A DNA stretch of 64,000 bases from the NCBI RefSeq assembly GCF_012271765.1, contig NZ_VRKO01000010.1, forward strand, positions 318,884-382,883. Direction: 5' to 3'. The notes beneath the pieces were generated by a model that saw only the letters and a program-made list of their open reading frames with translations, did no database searches and had not been told where the DNA came from. How positions within the stretch are numbered: position 1 is the first letter of the stretch; every line of letters begins with the position of its first letter. The stretch comes from Erwinia rhapontici (lineage in GTDB: Bacteria; Pseudomonadota; Gammaproteobacteria; Enterobacterales; Enterobacteriaceae). Shown in pieces: positions 47,457 to 62,193 of this stretch. Made by a program: the position numbers and the translations under genes.

Positions 47457-48566
47457 ATGAAGATTACTTACATCATTACAGGACTTGGCATGGGTGGTGC
47501 AGAGAACCAAGTTTGTAATATGGCAGATAAAATGAATGAATATGGCCATTCAGTTGAAATAATTTGTCTGTCTGGTGATGTTGTAGTTTCCCCCATTTCC
47601 GAAAAGATCAAAATTCATAATCTTCACTTAAAAAAAAATCTTGTTGGTTTTATAAAAGCATTAATAAAAACTAAAATAATTTTATTTAAAACCAAACCCG
47701 ATATTGTGCACAGCCATATGTTTCATGCTAATATTTTCTCAAGGTTATTAAGAGTTTTCCCTCCATTTAATTCTAGTGCATTGATTTCTACTGTACATAA
47801 TAGTTATGAAGGTGGGAAAGTTAGGATGTTATGCTATAGGGTTACAGACTTCCTGACAGATATTACTACAAATGTGAGTGAAGAAGCAGTCAACTCATAT
47901 CTGGAAAAAAAAGCCGTTAAGCATGGAAGGATTATTCCTTTCAAAAATGCAATTGATACCGACCGATACATATTTAGTGAAGTCGACCGAGTACATTTGA
48001 GGGAGAAGTTAAATGTTAATGACCAAACAAAAATTATTCTTTCAATTGGACGACTTACTAAACAAAAGGATTATCCAAATTTATTTAATGCCATTAGTGG
48101 TATAAGTAATGAACATATACTTTTGGTTATCATTGGAGATGGAGAGCTTTTTGCTGAACTACGTGCCTTGGCTGTAAATTTAAATATTGATCATAAAATA
48201 AACTGGGTAGGCATTCAGCATAATGTCCAGCAATGGCTCAGCGCTGCAGATGTATTTGTACTTTCCTCTGAATGGGAAGGATTTGGTTTGGTCGTTGCTG
48301 AAGCAATGTCATGCGAACGAGTTGTAGTTGCAACTGATTCAGGCGGTGTTGCTGAAGTATTAGGCGATCGCGGTTTTCTTGTGCCTGTCAAAAATCATCG
48401 TGAATTAGGTATTGCCATTGAGAATTCATTGGCACTTTCAAATGAAGAAGCACATGAGTTAGGTAATTCCGCTAGAAAAAGAGTTAAAAAATTTTTTTCC
48501 ATTGAAAATAGAATGCTCGAATGGCTTCAATTATACGAAAGTTTAAAATTAAAGAAATGGAATTAA
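47457..48566 (+). CDS. O-antigen glycosyltransferase family 4
   Basis: GT-B retaining glycosyltransferase of 369 residues. N-terminal TYIITGLGMGGAENQVCNMA and DIVHSHMFHANIFSR mark the acceptor domain; the donor domain has LSIGRLTKQKDYPNLFNAI, VIIGDGELFAELRALA and SSEWEGFGLVVAEAMSCERV. I use ATG 47457 (MKITYIITG) with GGTGAG four bases upstream rather than GTG 47445. Sugar specificity is unknown. It lies between the rhamnosyltransferase-like gene and another GT-B gene. Confidence 0.87.
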   Translation: MKITYIITGLGMGGAENQVCNMADKMNEYGHSVEIICLSGDVVVSPISEKIKIHNLHLKKNLVGFIKALIKTKIILFKTKPDIVHSHMFHANIFSRLLRVFPPFNSSALISTVHNSYEGGKVRMLCYRVTDFLTDITTNVSEEAVNSYLEKKAVKHGRIIPFKNAIDTDRYIFSEVDRVHLREKLNVNDQTKIILSIGRLTKQKDYPNLFNAISGISNEHILLVIIGDGELFAELRALAVNLNIDHKINWVGIQHNVQQWLSAADVFVLSSEWEGFGLVVAEAMSCERVVVATDSGGVAEVLGDRGFLVPVKNHRELGIAIENSLALSNEEAHELGNSARKRVKKFFSIENRMLEWLQLYESLKLKKWN

Positions 48567-48579
48567 TAAGAAGGAACTC

Positions 48580-49695
48580 ATGATGAAAATTGTTATTTCA
48601 GCCAACACCTCATGGTATATTTATAATTTCAGGAGGAACACAATATTGACACTTATAGAAAATGATTATCATGTCATAGTTGTTTCTCCTAAAGATGAAT
48701 ATTCTGATAAGCTCGTAGAACTTGGTGCTGATTTTAAAAATATAATAATTCAGCGTGATGGCACTAATCCTATAAAAGATCTTTTCACTTGCATAAGCTT
48801 TTACTTTTTATATAAAAAATTATCTCCAAATTTAGTTCTAAACTTCACGCCAAAGAATAATATATATAGCACGATAGCTGCAAAACTGCTAAAAATAAAA
48901 GTCATCAATAATATTGCGGGTTTAGGGACCGTATTTGTCAATGAGACTTTTGTTTCTAAGATTGCCCGGTTCCTTTATAAAGTGAGTCAGCCTCATGCTG
49001 ATGTCATTTTCTTTCAGAATGATGATGATCGAACAATTTTCCTTGAAAATAGAATAACTACCGAAGATAAAACAGAACGTCTACCTGGTTCGGGTGTTGA
49101 CCTCACCAGGTTTGAAATTCAAAAGTCTAATAACGATGGTGTGACTCGTTTTTTACTTGTGGCTAGAATGCTTTATGAAAAAGGGATTTCTTACTATGCA
49201 GATGCTGCGGAAATATTAAAAGCAGAGTACGGAGGCTCGGTTGAATTCTACCTGCTTGGTTTTATAGATGATCAAAACCCAAAAGGGATTTCATCTAAGA
49301 AAATTGACGAGTGGGTCAAAGGCGGGTGGATTATTTATAAAGGTACATCCGATGCAGTAGAAAAAGAAATAGCCTTAGTTGATTGCGTTGTTTTGCCTTC
49401 ATTTTATCGGGAAGGTGTGCCTAAATCACTTCTCGAAGCTGGTGCTATGGGGAAGCCCATCATTACAACAGATAATGTTGGGTGCCGTGAAACTGTTGAT
49501 GATTCAATTAATGGTTATCTATGCCAATCACGCTCTTTGGATAGTCTACTCAAAGCTATGAGACTTATCATTGATATGACATATGATGAACGTCTAGCTA
49601 TGGGTATTAAGAGTCGCCAAAAAATGGAAGAGAATTTTGACGAAAAAGTAGTAATATCTAAATACTTACATGCTATCAAAAAACTAATTCCTTAA
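48580..49695 (+). CDS. O-antigen glycosyltransferase family 4 (PglA-like)
   Basis: GT-B glycosyltransferase of 371 residues. The N-terminus KIVISANTSWYIYNFRRNTI and the segments NFTPKNNIYSTIAAK and NNIAGLGTVFVNE resemble PglA-type enzymes that add N-acetylgalactosamine or a related sugar early in repeat-unit synthesis; donor-site residues lie in LPSFYREGVPKSLLEAGAMG. Early action on a WecA-made lipid would fit the lack of an initiating transferase in this operon, but that is inferred. Last gene of the AT-rich island. Confidence 0.85.
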   Translation: MMKIVISANTSWYIYNFRRNTILTLIENDYHVIVVSPKDEYSDKLVELGADFKNIIIQRDGTNPIKDLFTCISFYFLYKKLSPNLVLNFTPKNNIYSTIAAKLLKIKVINNIAGLGTVFVNETFVSKIARFLYKVSQPHADVIFFQNDDDRTIFLENRITTEDKTERLPGSGVDLTRFEIQKSNNDGVTRFLLVARMLYEKGISYYADAAEILKAEYGGSVEFYLLGFIDDQNPKGISSKKIDEWVKGGWIIYKGTSDAVEKEIALVDCVVLPSFYREGVPKSLLEAGAMGKPIITTDNVGCRETVDDSINGYLCQSRSLDSLLKAMRLIIDMTYDERLAMGIKSRQKMEENFDEKVVISKYLHAIKKLIP

Positions 49696-49865
49696 AATTT
49701 TTGATATTTATGCTTTTCTGGAATTACGTTTATGAATCTCTCGAACTTACACTTCTAGATTTAGTGTAACAAACAACTTCAAATTAGATTAACTGAACAT
49801 AAGAACTATCGCACCAATCACTACCACCCCCCCATAAACCTGAGTTAACATGTTCGGAACATTGA

Positions 49866-49890
49866 CCGCAGTCACAGAACTGCGGGTTTT
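49866..49890 (+). terminator. Hairpin with short T-run just before gnd
   Basis: CCGCAGT (49866-49872) pairs with ACTGCGG (49879-49885), followed by GTTTT. It lies about 20 bases before the gnd ATG. It could terminate the O-antigen operon or attenuate gnd. The rest of the 215-base gap (49696-49910) is AT-rich and shows nothing else I can name. Confidence 0.5.
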
Positions 49891-49910
49891 CCACCCAGAC
49901 AGGAGTAGGT

Positions 49911-51317
49911 ATGTCCAAGCAACAGATCGGCGTTGTAGGTATGGCTGTGATGGGCCGTAATCTGGCACTCAACATCGAGAGCCGTGGCTACACAGTTTCT
50001 ATCTTCAACCGCTCGCGTGAAAAAACCGATGAAGTCGTGGCTGAGAACCCAGGTAAGAAACTGGTTCCGCACTACAGCATCGAAGAGTTTGTTGACTCTC
50101 TGGAAAAACCTCGTCGTATCCTTTTGATGGTTCAGGCCGGTGAAGCCACCGACAAAACCATCGCCTCCCTGACGCCACACCTCGATAAAGGCGATATCCT
50201 GATCGATGGCGGTAACACCTTCTATAAAGACACCATTCGCCGTAACCGTGAACTGTCCGAGCAGGGCTTTAACTTCATCGGTACCGGTGTTTCCGGTGGC
50301 GAAGAGGGCGCGCTTAAAGGCCCATCTATCATGCCTGGCGGCCAGAAAGAAGCGTACGAGCTGGTTGCGCCAATCCTGACTGAGATTGCAGCTGTCGCTG
50401 AAGGCGAAGCCTGTGTGGCCTATATGGGTCCGGACGGTGCAGGCCACTATGTGAAAATGGTTCACAACGGCATTGAATACGGTGACATGCAGCTGATTGC
50501 TGAAGCCTATTCACTGCTGAAAGGCGCGCTGAACCTGAGCAACGACGATCTGGCTAAGACCTTTAGCGAGTGGAACGAAGGCGAGCTGAGCAGCTACCTG
50601 ATTGACATCACCAAAGATATCTTCACTAAGAAAGATGAAGAGGGTAACTACCTGGTTGATGTGATTCTGGATGAAGCAGCGAACAAAGGTACTGGTAAGT
50701 GGACCAGCCAGAGCTCACTGGACCTCGGTGAGCCACTCTCATTGATCACCGAGTCCGTATTTGCACGCTACCTCTCTTCACTGAAAACACAGCGTGTTGC
50801 AGCGTCTAAAGTACTGAGCGGTCCTAAAGTTCAGACTGTGAGCGGTGATAAAGCCGAATTCGTTGAGAAAGTACGTCGTGCGTTGTACCTGGGTAAGATC
50901 GTCTCTTACGCGCAGGGCTTCTCTCAGCTGAAAGCGGCCTCTACTGAAAACAACTGGGATCTGCACTACGGTGAAATCGCTAAGATTTTCCGTGCGGGCT
51001 GCATTATCCGTGCCCAGTTCTTGCAGAAAATCACCGATGCTTATGCTGTTGATGCTGACATCGCTAACCTGCTGCTGGCTCCGTACTTCAAAAATATCGC
51101 TGACGAATACCAGCAGGCGCTGCGTGACGTTGTTGCGTGGGCTGTCCAGAACGGTATCCCAACACCAACCTTCTCTGCGGCTATCGCCTACTACGACAGC
51201 TACCGTTCAGCGGTACTGCCTGCGAACCTGATTCAGGCGCAGCGTGACTACTTTGGTGCGCATACTTACAAGCGTACTGACAAAGACGGTGTGTTCCACA
51301 CCGAATGGCTGGACTAA
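49911..51317 (+). CDS. gnd: 6-phosphogluconate dehydrogenase, decarboxylating
   Basis: Oxidative pentose-phosphate enzyme converting 6-phosphogluconate to ribulose-5-phosphate, CO2 and NADPH; cytosolic homodimer. The 468-residue product matches E. coli Gnd almost throughout, with the NADP loop [10 protein letters not shown] (10-19) and the catalytic Lys/Glu segment [17 protein letters not shown] near 180-195. An AGGAG site precedes the ATG. GC content and codon use return to core-genome values here. gnd is the usual right flank of enterobacterial O-antigen loci. Confidence 0.98.
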   Translation: MSKQQIGVVGMAVMGRNLALNIESRGYTVSIFNRSREKTDEVVAENPGKKLVPHYSIEEFVDSLEKPRRILLMVQAGEATDKTIASLTPHLDKGDILIDGGNTFYKDTIRRNRELSEQGFNFIGTGVSGGEEGALKGPSIMPGGQKEAYELVAPILTEIAAVAEGEACVAYMGPDGAGHYVKMVHNGIEYGDMQLIAEAYSLLKGALNLSNDDLAKTFSEWNEGELSSYLIDITKDIFTKKDEEGNYLVDVILDEAANKGTGKWTSQSSLDLGEPLSLITESVFARYLSSLKTQRVAASKVLSGPKVQTVSGDKAEFVEKVRRALYLGKIVSYAQGFSQLKAASTENNWDLHYGEIAKIFRAGCIIRAQFLQKITDAYAVDADIANLLLAPYFKNIADEYQQALRDVVAWAVQNGIPTPTFSAAIAYYDSYRSAVLPANLIQAQRDYFGAHTYKRTDKDGVFHTEWLD

Positions 51318-51327
51318 GTCAATGCCT

Positions 51328-51355
51328 AACCTCCCGTTTTACGGGAGGTTATTTT
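51328..51355 (+). terminator. Intrinsic terminator after gnd
   Basis: AACCTCCCG (51328-51336), loop TTTTA, CGGGAGGTT (51342-51350), then ATTTT. It lies 10 bases after the gnd stop and separates gnd from wzz. Confidence 0.85.
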
Positions 51356-51462
51356 CCTTCTTCTCCCCGATTTTAAGACTATCCTTCTGGCGCTCTGCCA
51401 ACTGCTCGACTATCTTTTATTCGCATAACCATAAAAACGATACCAATTTTTTAAGTTGAGTC

Positions 51463-52473
51463 ATGATGAGCAAAAAAAACACAACAAACTTTGAGCAATT
51501 TGAATCTGTAAAGCATGATGAACTGGACCTGTTGGACATTTTTTTCCAGTTATGGAAAGGTAAATGGATCATCATTGCACTGATAGTTGTTAGCCTGATT
51601 GGCGCGGGGATATACCTTGCTTCAGTTAAATCTAAATGGACGTCAACGGCCATCCTGACGCAACCTGATATCGGCCAGATGGTCTATTACAGTGGTATTT
51701 TAAATCAAGTCTATGCACTAAATGATGCTGATAACAATGGTAACAACACTCAGAGTAAACCTGGACAGTTCTCTCCGGATATCCTCCAGCAAACGCTTTT
51801 CAATCGCTTTAGCGCTTCGCTTGCCGCATCAAACTTAGTCGATATTAAAGCCGTAGACAAAGCCCTCAGCTATCCCTTGAGCATCTCACTAACGGCCGAT
51901 TCCGCCAATCACGCGCAAGAGCAGCTTTCAAGCTACATTCAGCAGGTCAATACCACACTGTTGAATGATTATCTCGCTGAAATCAAAACTAACCTTATTG
52001 CAAAGCAAAGCGAACTGACCGCATCGCTGGAAGCGCAGAAAAAAATCGCGCAGCAGCGTAATGCGCATCGTATTGAGGTTATTCGCTATGCGTTGAAGAT
52101 TGCGGAAGATTCGAATATTTCCAGTTCTCAACTGACTCAGGTGGAGAACCTGTCGGATGATACGTTATATCTGCTGGGTACCCATGCGCTAAGTGCGATG
52201 ATTGCTAATGAGGCCAACAAGCCTCTCGTGCTCGATAAACAGTATTTCGATACACAAACTCAGCTCCTGGCACTCTCACAGTTGAAGCCTGACGCTGAAA
52301 AGTTACAACCCTTCACGTACATCACTCAACCCGACTTACCTGCGGCACCTGTCAATCCTAGAAAATCGTTAGTGCTGTTGCTGGCCGCCATTTTGGGCGC
52401 GATTGCAGGTTCAGCGATTGTTATCGGGCGTAATGTGGTCGCTGATTATCGTTTGAGGATGAGAGCAGAATAG
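51463..52473 (+). CDS. wzzB: O-antigen chain-length determinant (Wzz)
   Basis: Inner-membrane polysaccharide co-polymerase that sets the modal length of the O-antigen made by Wzy. The 336-residue product has an N-terminal helix (WIIIALIVVSLIGAGIYLA, about 35-53), a periplasmic coiled-coil region (about 60-290) and a C-terminal helix (LVLLLAAILGAIAGSAIVIG) with the Pro-rich lead-in LPAAPVNPRKS. It has no kinase domain, unlike the EPS Wzc. Two adjacent ATGs (51463, 51466) are possible. It is separated from gnd by a terminator and is convergent with hisI. E. coli has ugd in between; it is absent here. Confidence 0.92.
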   Translation: MMSKKNTTNFEQFESVKHDELDLLDIFFQLWKGKWIIIALIVVSLIGAGIYLASVKSKWTSTAILTQPDIGQMVYYSGILNQVYALNDADNNGNNTQSKPGQFSPDILQQTLFNRFSASLAASNLVDIKAVDKALSYPLSISLTADSANHAQEQLSSYIQQVNTTLLNDYLAEIKTNLIAKQSELTASLEAQKKIAQQRNAHRIEVIRYALKIAEDSNISSSQLTQVENLSDDTLYLLGTHALSAMIANEANKPLVLDKQYFDTQTQLLALSQLKPDAEKLQPFTYITQPDLPAAPVNPRKSLVLLLAAILGAIAGSAIVIGRNVVADYRLRMRAE

Positions 52474-52477
52474 GGTG

Positions 52478-52500
52478 CAGGCCGGGCATAACCCGGCCTG
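52478..52500. terminator. Perfect hairpin between convergent wzz and hisI
   Basis: CAGGCCGGG (52478-52486), loop CATAA, CCCGGCCTG (52492-52500). The nine-base GC-rich stem lies five bases after the wzz stop and 15 bases from the hisI end; it has no long T-run and probably serves both directions. Confidence 0.55.
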
Positions 52501-52514
52501 ATAATGAGAGGGGC

Positions 52515-53119
52515 TTACTTATGACGCTGACGCAGGTTCTCAATCACCGTTGACAGGTTCAGATCCTGGTCCTGTAGCAGAACCAGCAGATGATAGACCA
52601 AATCAGAGGCTTCATTGGTCAGCTCATGACGGTCGTTGACGGTGGCAGCCAGTGCCACTTCCACGCCTTCCTCACCCACTTTCTGTGCAATGCGCTTAGT
52701 GCCGCTGGCGTACAGGCTGGCGGTATAGGAACTTTTCGGGTCAGCGTGTTTACGCTCGGCCAGGACCTGCTCCAGTTGATAGAGGAAAGTCCAGTCTGTC
52801 GCTGCGGGCGAGAAACAGCTTGTGGTGCCACGATGGCAGGTTGGGCCGACCGGGTGGACCAGCACCAGCAGCGTATCGTTATCGCAGTCTGGCGTGATGC
52901 TGACCACATTCAGAAAGTGCTCCGAGGATTCGCCTTTCGTCCACAGGCGCTGTTTGGTGCGTGACCAGAAGGTCACTTTGCCAATCTCCAGCGTCTTCGC
53001 CAGTGCTTCCTGATTCATATACCCATGCATCAGCACTTCACCAGACACCGCGTGCTGGACGATAGCGGGCATCATGCCTTCGGTTTTCACCCAGTCAAGC
53101 TGGGACAGTTGTTGTTCTG

Positions 53120-53126
<7 letters not shown>
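52515..53126 (-). CDS. hisI: Bifunctional phosphoribosyl-AMP cyclohydrolase / phosphoribosyl-ATP pyrophosphatase
   Basis: Steps 2 and 3 of histidine synthesis on one 203-residue chain (HisIE). The N-terminal cyclohydrolase part has the metal-binding [12 protein letters not shown] and [12 protein letters not shown] segments (about 80-105); the C-terminal pyrophosphatase part has [13 protein letters not shown] and [14 protein letters not shown]. Last gene of the his operon; its ATG overlaps the end of hisF by seven bases. Confidence 0.97.
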
Positions 53127-58667
<5,541 letters not shown>

Positions 58668-58671
58668 CGAA

Positions 58672-59571
58672 TTACTCCATCATCTTCTCAATGGGCAGTA
58701 CCAGAATGGAACTGGCACCCAGGGCTTTCAGTTTTTCCATTGTTTCCCAGAACAGGGTTTCAGTACTGACCATGTGCATCGCTACACGGCTCTTATCACC
58801 GGCCAGCGGCAGCAGGGTGGGGCGCTCAGCACCCGGCAGCAGGGCGATGATATCGTCCAGGCGTTCGCTCGGTGCGTGCAGCATGATGTATTTGGATTCA
58901 CGCGCCTGGATCACACCCTGGATACGGGTCATCAGTTTGTCGATCAGCTCCTGCTTGGCAGCAGGCATTTCGCCATCGCGCTGAATCAGGCAGGCTTTAG
59001 AGCGGTAGATCACTTCGACTTCACGCAAACCATTGGCTTCCAGCGTGGCGCCGGTCGAGACCAGATCGCAGATCGCATCGGCCAGGCCGGCGCGCGGGGC
59101 GACTTCGACGGAACCGTTCAGCAGGCAAGATTTGAAGTTGACGCCCTGCTTGTCCAGGTACTTTTTCAGCAAGTGCGGATAAGAGGTGGCAATGCGGGTG
59201 TTTTGTAAACACTGTGGACCGGTATATTCGTCATCAACGGACATCGCCAGCGACAGTCGACAGCCACCGAAGTCGAGGCGGCGCAGCGTGAAGTAACGAG
59301 GATCTTCGCCCTGTGCACGGCGGGTCAGCAGCTCTTCTTCCAGCACGTTTTCACCGATAATCCCCAGATCGACCACGCCATCCATCACCAGGCCCGGAAT
59401 ATCGTCATCGCGCACCCGCAGAATATCAATCGGCATGTTTTCGGCGAAGGCGATCAGGCGCTGCTGCTGGAGGTTAATCTTAATACCGCAGCGCGCGAGC
59501 AATTCGCGTGATTCGTCGCTTAAACGGCCTGATTTCTGCATAGCTATGCGTAAACGGGTGTTATCTAACAT
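58672..59571 (-). CDS. hisG: ATP phosphoribosyltransferase, long form
   Basis: First committed and histidine-inhibited step: ATP plus PRPP gives phosphoribosyl-ATP. At 299 residues it is the long form with a C-terminal regulatory domain, so no HisZ is needed. Motifs include [20 protein letters not shown] at the N-terminus, the PRPP-binding [14 protein letters not shown] and the histidine-binding C-terminal segment ending [14 protein letters not shown]. It is the first structural gene after the attenuator. Confidence 0.98.
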   Translation of the reverse strand: MLDNTRLRIAMQKSGRLSDESRELLARCGIKINLQQQRLIAFAENMPIDILRVRDDDIPGLVMDGVVDLGIIGENVLEEELLTRRAQGEDPRYFTLRRLDFGGCRLSLAMSVDDEYTGPQCLQNTRIATSYPHLLKKYLDKQGVNFKSCLLNGSVEVAPRAGLADAICDLVSTGATLEANGLREVEVIYRSKACLIQRDGEMPAAKQELIDKLMTRIQGVIQARESKYIMLHAPSERLDDIIALLPGAERPTLLPLAGDKSRVAMHMVSTETLFWETMEKLKALGASSILVLPIEKMME

Positions 59572-59630
59572 GGGTTCTTATCCTTTTCCTGTCTGTATGG
59601 TGTATCCGCGTTCTTCTGATCTCAGGGCAT

Positions 59631-59665
59631 AAAAAAAGCCCCCGGAAGGCGATCTTCCGGGGGCT
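59631..59665 (-). terminator. his operon attenuator (terminator hairpin)
   Basis: On the minus strand AGCCCCCGGAAG pairs over 12 bases with its complement (plus-strand arms 59637-59648 and 59654-59665, loop 59649-59653) and is followed by seven U. With the upstream leader peptide and the alternative pairing region at about 59700-59727, this is the classical his attenuator. Confidence 0.93.
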
Positions 59666-59727
59666 GAGTTTGCGTTCTGCACCACTGGAAGATCCTGATC
59701 GTCTTCCAGCACACATCGCCTGAAAGA

Positions 59728-59775
59728 CTAGTCAGGGTGATGGTGATGATGGTGATTGAACTGAACGCGTGTCAT
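59728..59775 (-). CDS. hisL: his operon leader peptide
   Basis: Fifteen-residue leader peptide MTRVQFNHHHHHHPD, too short for normal gene calls. Its six consecutive histidine codons make the ribosome stall when charged tRNA-His is scarce, which favours the antiterminator. E. coli has seven His in a row; here the residue before the run is Asn instead of Lys. The stop lies about 60 bases before the attenuator hairpin. Confidence 0.96.
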   Translation of the reverse strand: MTRVQFNHHHHHHPD

Positions 59776-59816
59776 AAAATTCTCTTGGATGAATGGATAT
59801 TCATTACGTGACAAAT

Positions 59817-59845
59817 AACCTAACGAGAATGGACGCGTGGCGCAA
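59817..59845 (-). promoter_or_regulatory. his operon promoter
   Basis: On the minus strand TTGCGC (59840-59845) and TAGGTT (59817-59822) are 17 bases apart. The TTAGGTT core is the same as in the E. coli his promoter, and lies about 40 bases before the hisL ATG. Confidence 0.65.
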
Positions 59846-59965
59846 CACTTTTTTGTCAATGTTGAAAAATTCTCTTATCAACTGTCGGTTGTCACCGACT
59901 GAGCGCTGGCGTAGCCTGACAAGATAGCGGTCTACACGATCTGCGTTAACTACAGGAGCTGAGGG

Positions 59966-60793
59966 ATGAAACGAGTCGCAATTGTTGGCCTGGGATGGTT
60001 AGGTATGCCACTGGCGATGTCGCTGGCGGGCGCTGGCTGGCAGGTCACTGGTACGAAAACCACGCCTGATGGCGTAAATGCTGCGCGAGCAAGCGGTATT
60101 GACAGTTATCTTCTTGAATTGACACCGGAACTGAACTGCGAGGCAGACGATCTTGAGGCGCTACTCAGCGTGGATGCGCTGGTGGTGACGTTACCGGCCA
60201 GCCGGACGGCGGCGGGGGGCGAAAATTATCTGCTGTCCGTGCAGCAACTGGTAGACAGTGCGCTGGCGTTTAACGTGCCACGGATTATCTTTACCAGTTC
60301 AACCTCGGTTTACGGTGAGCATAGCGGCCTCACTAAAGAGAGCAGCGTGCTGGACCCGGTCACCGTGGCCGGACAGACGCTAAAGACGCTGGAGAGCTGG
60401 CTGCACAAGCTGCCGAACACCTCGGTGGATATCTTACGTCTTTCCGGACTGGTTGGCCCACATCGCCACCCCGGACGTTTCCTCGCCGGAAAAACCGATA
60501 TCGCCAATGGCAATCAGGGTGTCAACCTGGTGCACCTGGACGATGTGATTGCGGCGATTAGCCTGCTGTTGCAGACGCCGAAAGGCGGGCATATCTATAA
60601 TCTCAGTGCCCCGCAGCATCCGGCGCGTAATCAGTTTTACCCGCAGGTTGCGCGGCAGTTAGGGCTGACGCCGCCAACCTTCCAGGCAGACGATGATAAA
60701 AACAGTGGCAAGCTGATCGACGGCAGTAAAATCTGTCGCGAGCTGGGGTTTGAGTACCGTTATCCCGATCCTGCCAGGATGCCATTGTCATAA
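59966..60793 (+). CDS. yeeZ: NAD(P)-binding SDR-like protein YeeZ
   Basis: Cytosolic protein of 275 residues with an N-terminal Rossmann motif VGLGWLGMPLA (7-17) and an extended SDR-like body (FTSSTSVYGEHSG, RLSGLVGPHRHPGRF). Its substrate is unknown; E. coli YeeZ sits beside hisG too, so synteny supports the name. An AGGAG site lies before the ATG. It is divergent from the his operon and convergent with puuB; a possible promoter is TTGTCA-17-TAGCCT around 59888-59916, which I rate low. Confidence 0.93.
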   Translation: MKRVAIVGLGWLGMPLAMSLAGAGWQVTGTKTTPDGVNAARASGIDSYLLELTPELNCEADDLEALLSVDALVVTLPASRTAAGGENYLLSVQQLVDSALAFNVPRIIFTSSTSVYGEHSGLTKESSVLDPVTVAGQTLKTLESWLHKLPNTSVDILRLSGLVGPHRHPGRFLAGKTDIANGNQGVNLVHLDDVIAAISLLLQTPKGGHIYNLSAPQHPARNQFYPQVARQLGLTPPTFQADDDKNSGKLIDGSKICRELGFEYRYPDPARMPLS

Positions 60794-60858
60794 TCAACAA
60801 GGGGTTGTCGCAGGCGGTGACCCTATTTCCGGTCGCCCCGTGCTGATGTCCGGCCCGC

Positions 60859-62136
60859 TTACACGCCCAGCCGGTCTCGTAATGCATACCACGCCGCACC
60901 GATCGCGGTTAACGGCACGCGCAGACGACGACCGCCGGGGAAGGGCAGGTGCGGTAGCCGGGCAAACGCATCAAAGCGCCCGGCATCTCCCTGCATGGCT
61001 TCGGTGACCAGCTTCCCGGCGAGATGGGTACAGGTTACGCCGTGGCCGCTGTCACCCTGCATATAGTAAACGCCGTTCTCCAGACGCCCAAACTGTGGCA
61101 TCCGCGACAGGGTCAGCAGGAAATTACCGCTCCACGCATAGTCAAACTTCACGCCAGCCAGCTGCGGGAAGGTCTTCATGAGTTTCGGGCGGATAAGGGC
61201 ATCAATATCGCCCGGATCGCGCGCCCCGTAGATCACGCCTCCCCCATACAGCAGACGGTTGTCCGCCGTCAGACGGAAGTAATCCAGCAGATAGTTACAG
61301 TCCTCCACGCAGCGATGGTTAGGCAGTAGCGACAGGGCCTGGTCCGCCGACAGCGGTTCGGTGGCAATAATTTGTGAACCACAGGGCAGGCTTTTTTTCG
61401 CCAGCCGCGGTTCAAGATGTGGTGCGAGATAAGCATTCCCGGCAAAGATGACAAAACGCGCACTGACCTCACCGCGCCCGGTACGTACCCGATGCGGGGT
61501 GCCATAGTTTACGGCAGTCACGGCAGAGTTTTCATAAATACGCCCGCCGTGGCGGCGAATGGCTTCGGCCTCACCCAGCGCCAGGTTCAGCGGGTGAATA
61601 TGGCCACCACGTTTGTCCAGCAGCCCGCCGACATAGCGCTCAGTGCCTATTTCTCGTCGTATGCCACTCTGGTCCAGCAGTTCGACGTCGTGATTGCCAT
61701 AGCGCTGCCACAGCTGGTGTTGAGTTGTCAGATGCTGCATCTGGCGGTTGTTTAATGCGGCGAAAATGCATCCCGGACGATAGTCGCAGCGAATCGCATA
61801 GCGATCGATGCGATCGCGGATGATCGTTGCGCCTTCAAACATCATGCTGCCGAGCAGACGTGCAGTTTCTTTGCCGTAGCGCTGCTCAATAACGTCAACA
61901 TCGCGGCTGTAAGAGTTAACCACCTGGCCGCCATTGCGCCCGCTGGCACCGAAACCCACCCGGGCCGCCTCCAGCAATACCACATCGTAGCCCGCCTCGG
62001 TGAGGAACAGGGCAGACGACAGTCCGGTAAAGCCTCCGCCAATGATGCAGACGTCGCAATGTATATCCCCGTCCAGCACCGGCCAGGGATCGTGCGGATT
62101 CGTGGTGGCGGCATAATAGCTGTTGATATGTTCCAT
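60859..62136 (-). CDS. puuB: Gamma-glutamylputrescine oxidoreductase
   Basis: FAD enzyme oxidising gamma-glutamylputrescine to the aldehyde in the Puu putrescine-degradation pathway. The 425-residue product has the dinucleotide motif IIGGGFTGLSSALFL at about 31-45, FGASGRNGGQVVNSY and the C-terminal FAD-contact GDSGHGVTCTHLAG. I use ATG 62136 (MEHINSYYAA) with GGGAGAAGAG upstream; the frame extends to 62181 without a ribosome site. It is the third gene of puuD-puuR-puuB. The E. coli neighbours puuC and puuE do not follow it here. Confidence 0.95.
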   Translation of the reverse strand: MEHINSYYAATTNPHDPWPVLDGDIHCDVCIIGGGFTGLSSALFLTEAGYDVVLLEAARVGFGASGRNGGQVVNSYSRDVDVIEQRYGKETARLLGSMMFEGATIIRDRIDRYAIRCDYRPGCIFAALNNRQMQHLTTQHQLWQRYGNHDVELLDQSGIRREIGTERYVGGLLDKRGGHIHPLNLALGEAEAIRRHGGRIYENSAVTAVNYGTPHRVRTGRGEVSARFVIFAGNAYLAPHLEPRLAKKSLPCGSQIIATEPLSADQALSLLPNHRCVEDCNYLLDYFRLTADNRLLYGGGVIYGARDPGDIDALIRPKLMKTFPQLAGVKFDYAWSGNFLLTLSRMPQFGRLENGVYYMQGDSGHGVTCTHLAGKLVTEAMQGDAGRFDAFARLPHLPFPGGRRLRVPLTAIGAAWYALRDRLGV

Positions 62137-62193
62137 CTCTTCTCCCTTAATCACTGCCTCAGAGGCGATCGGAAACAGCATCGCCTCTGGCCG

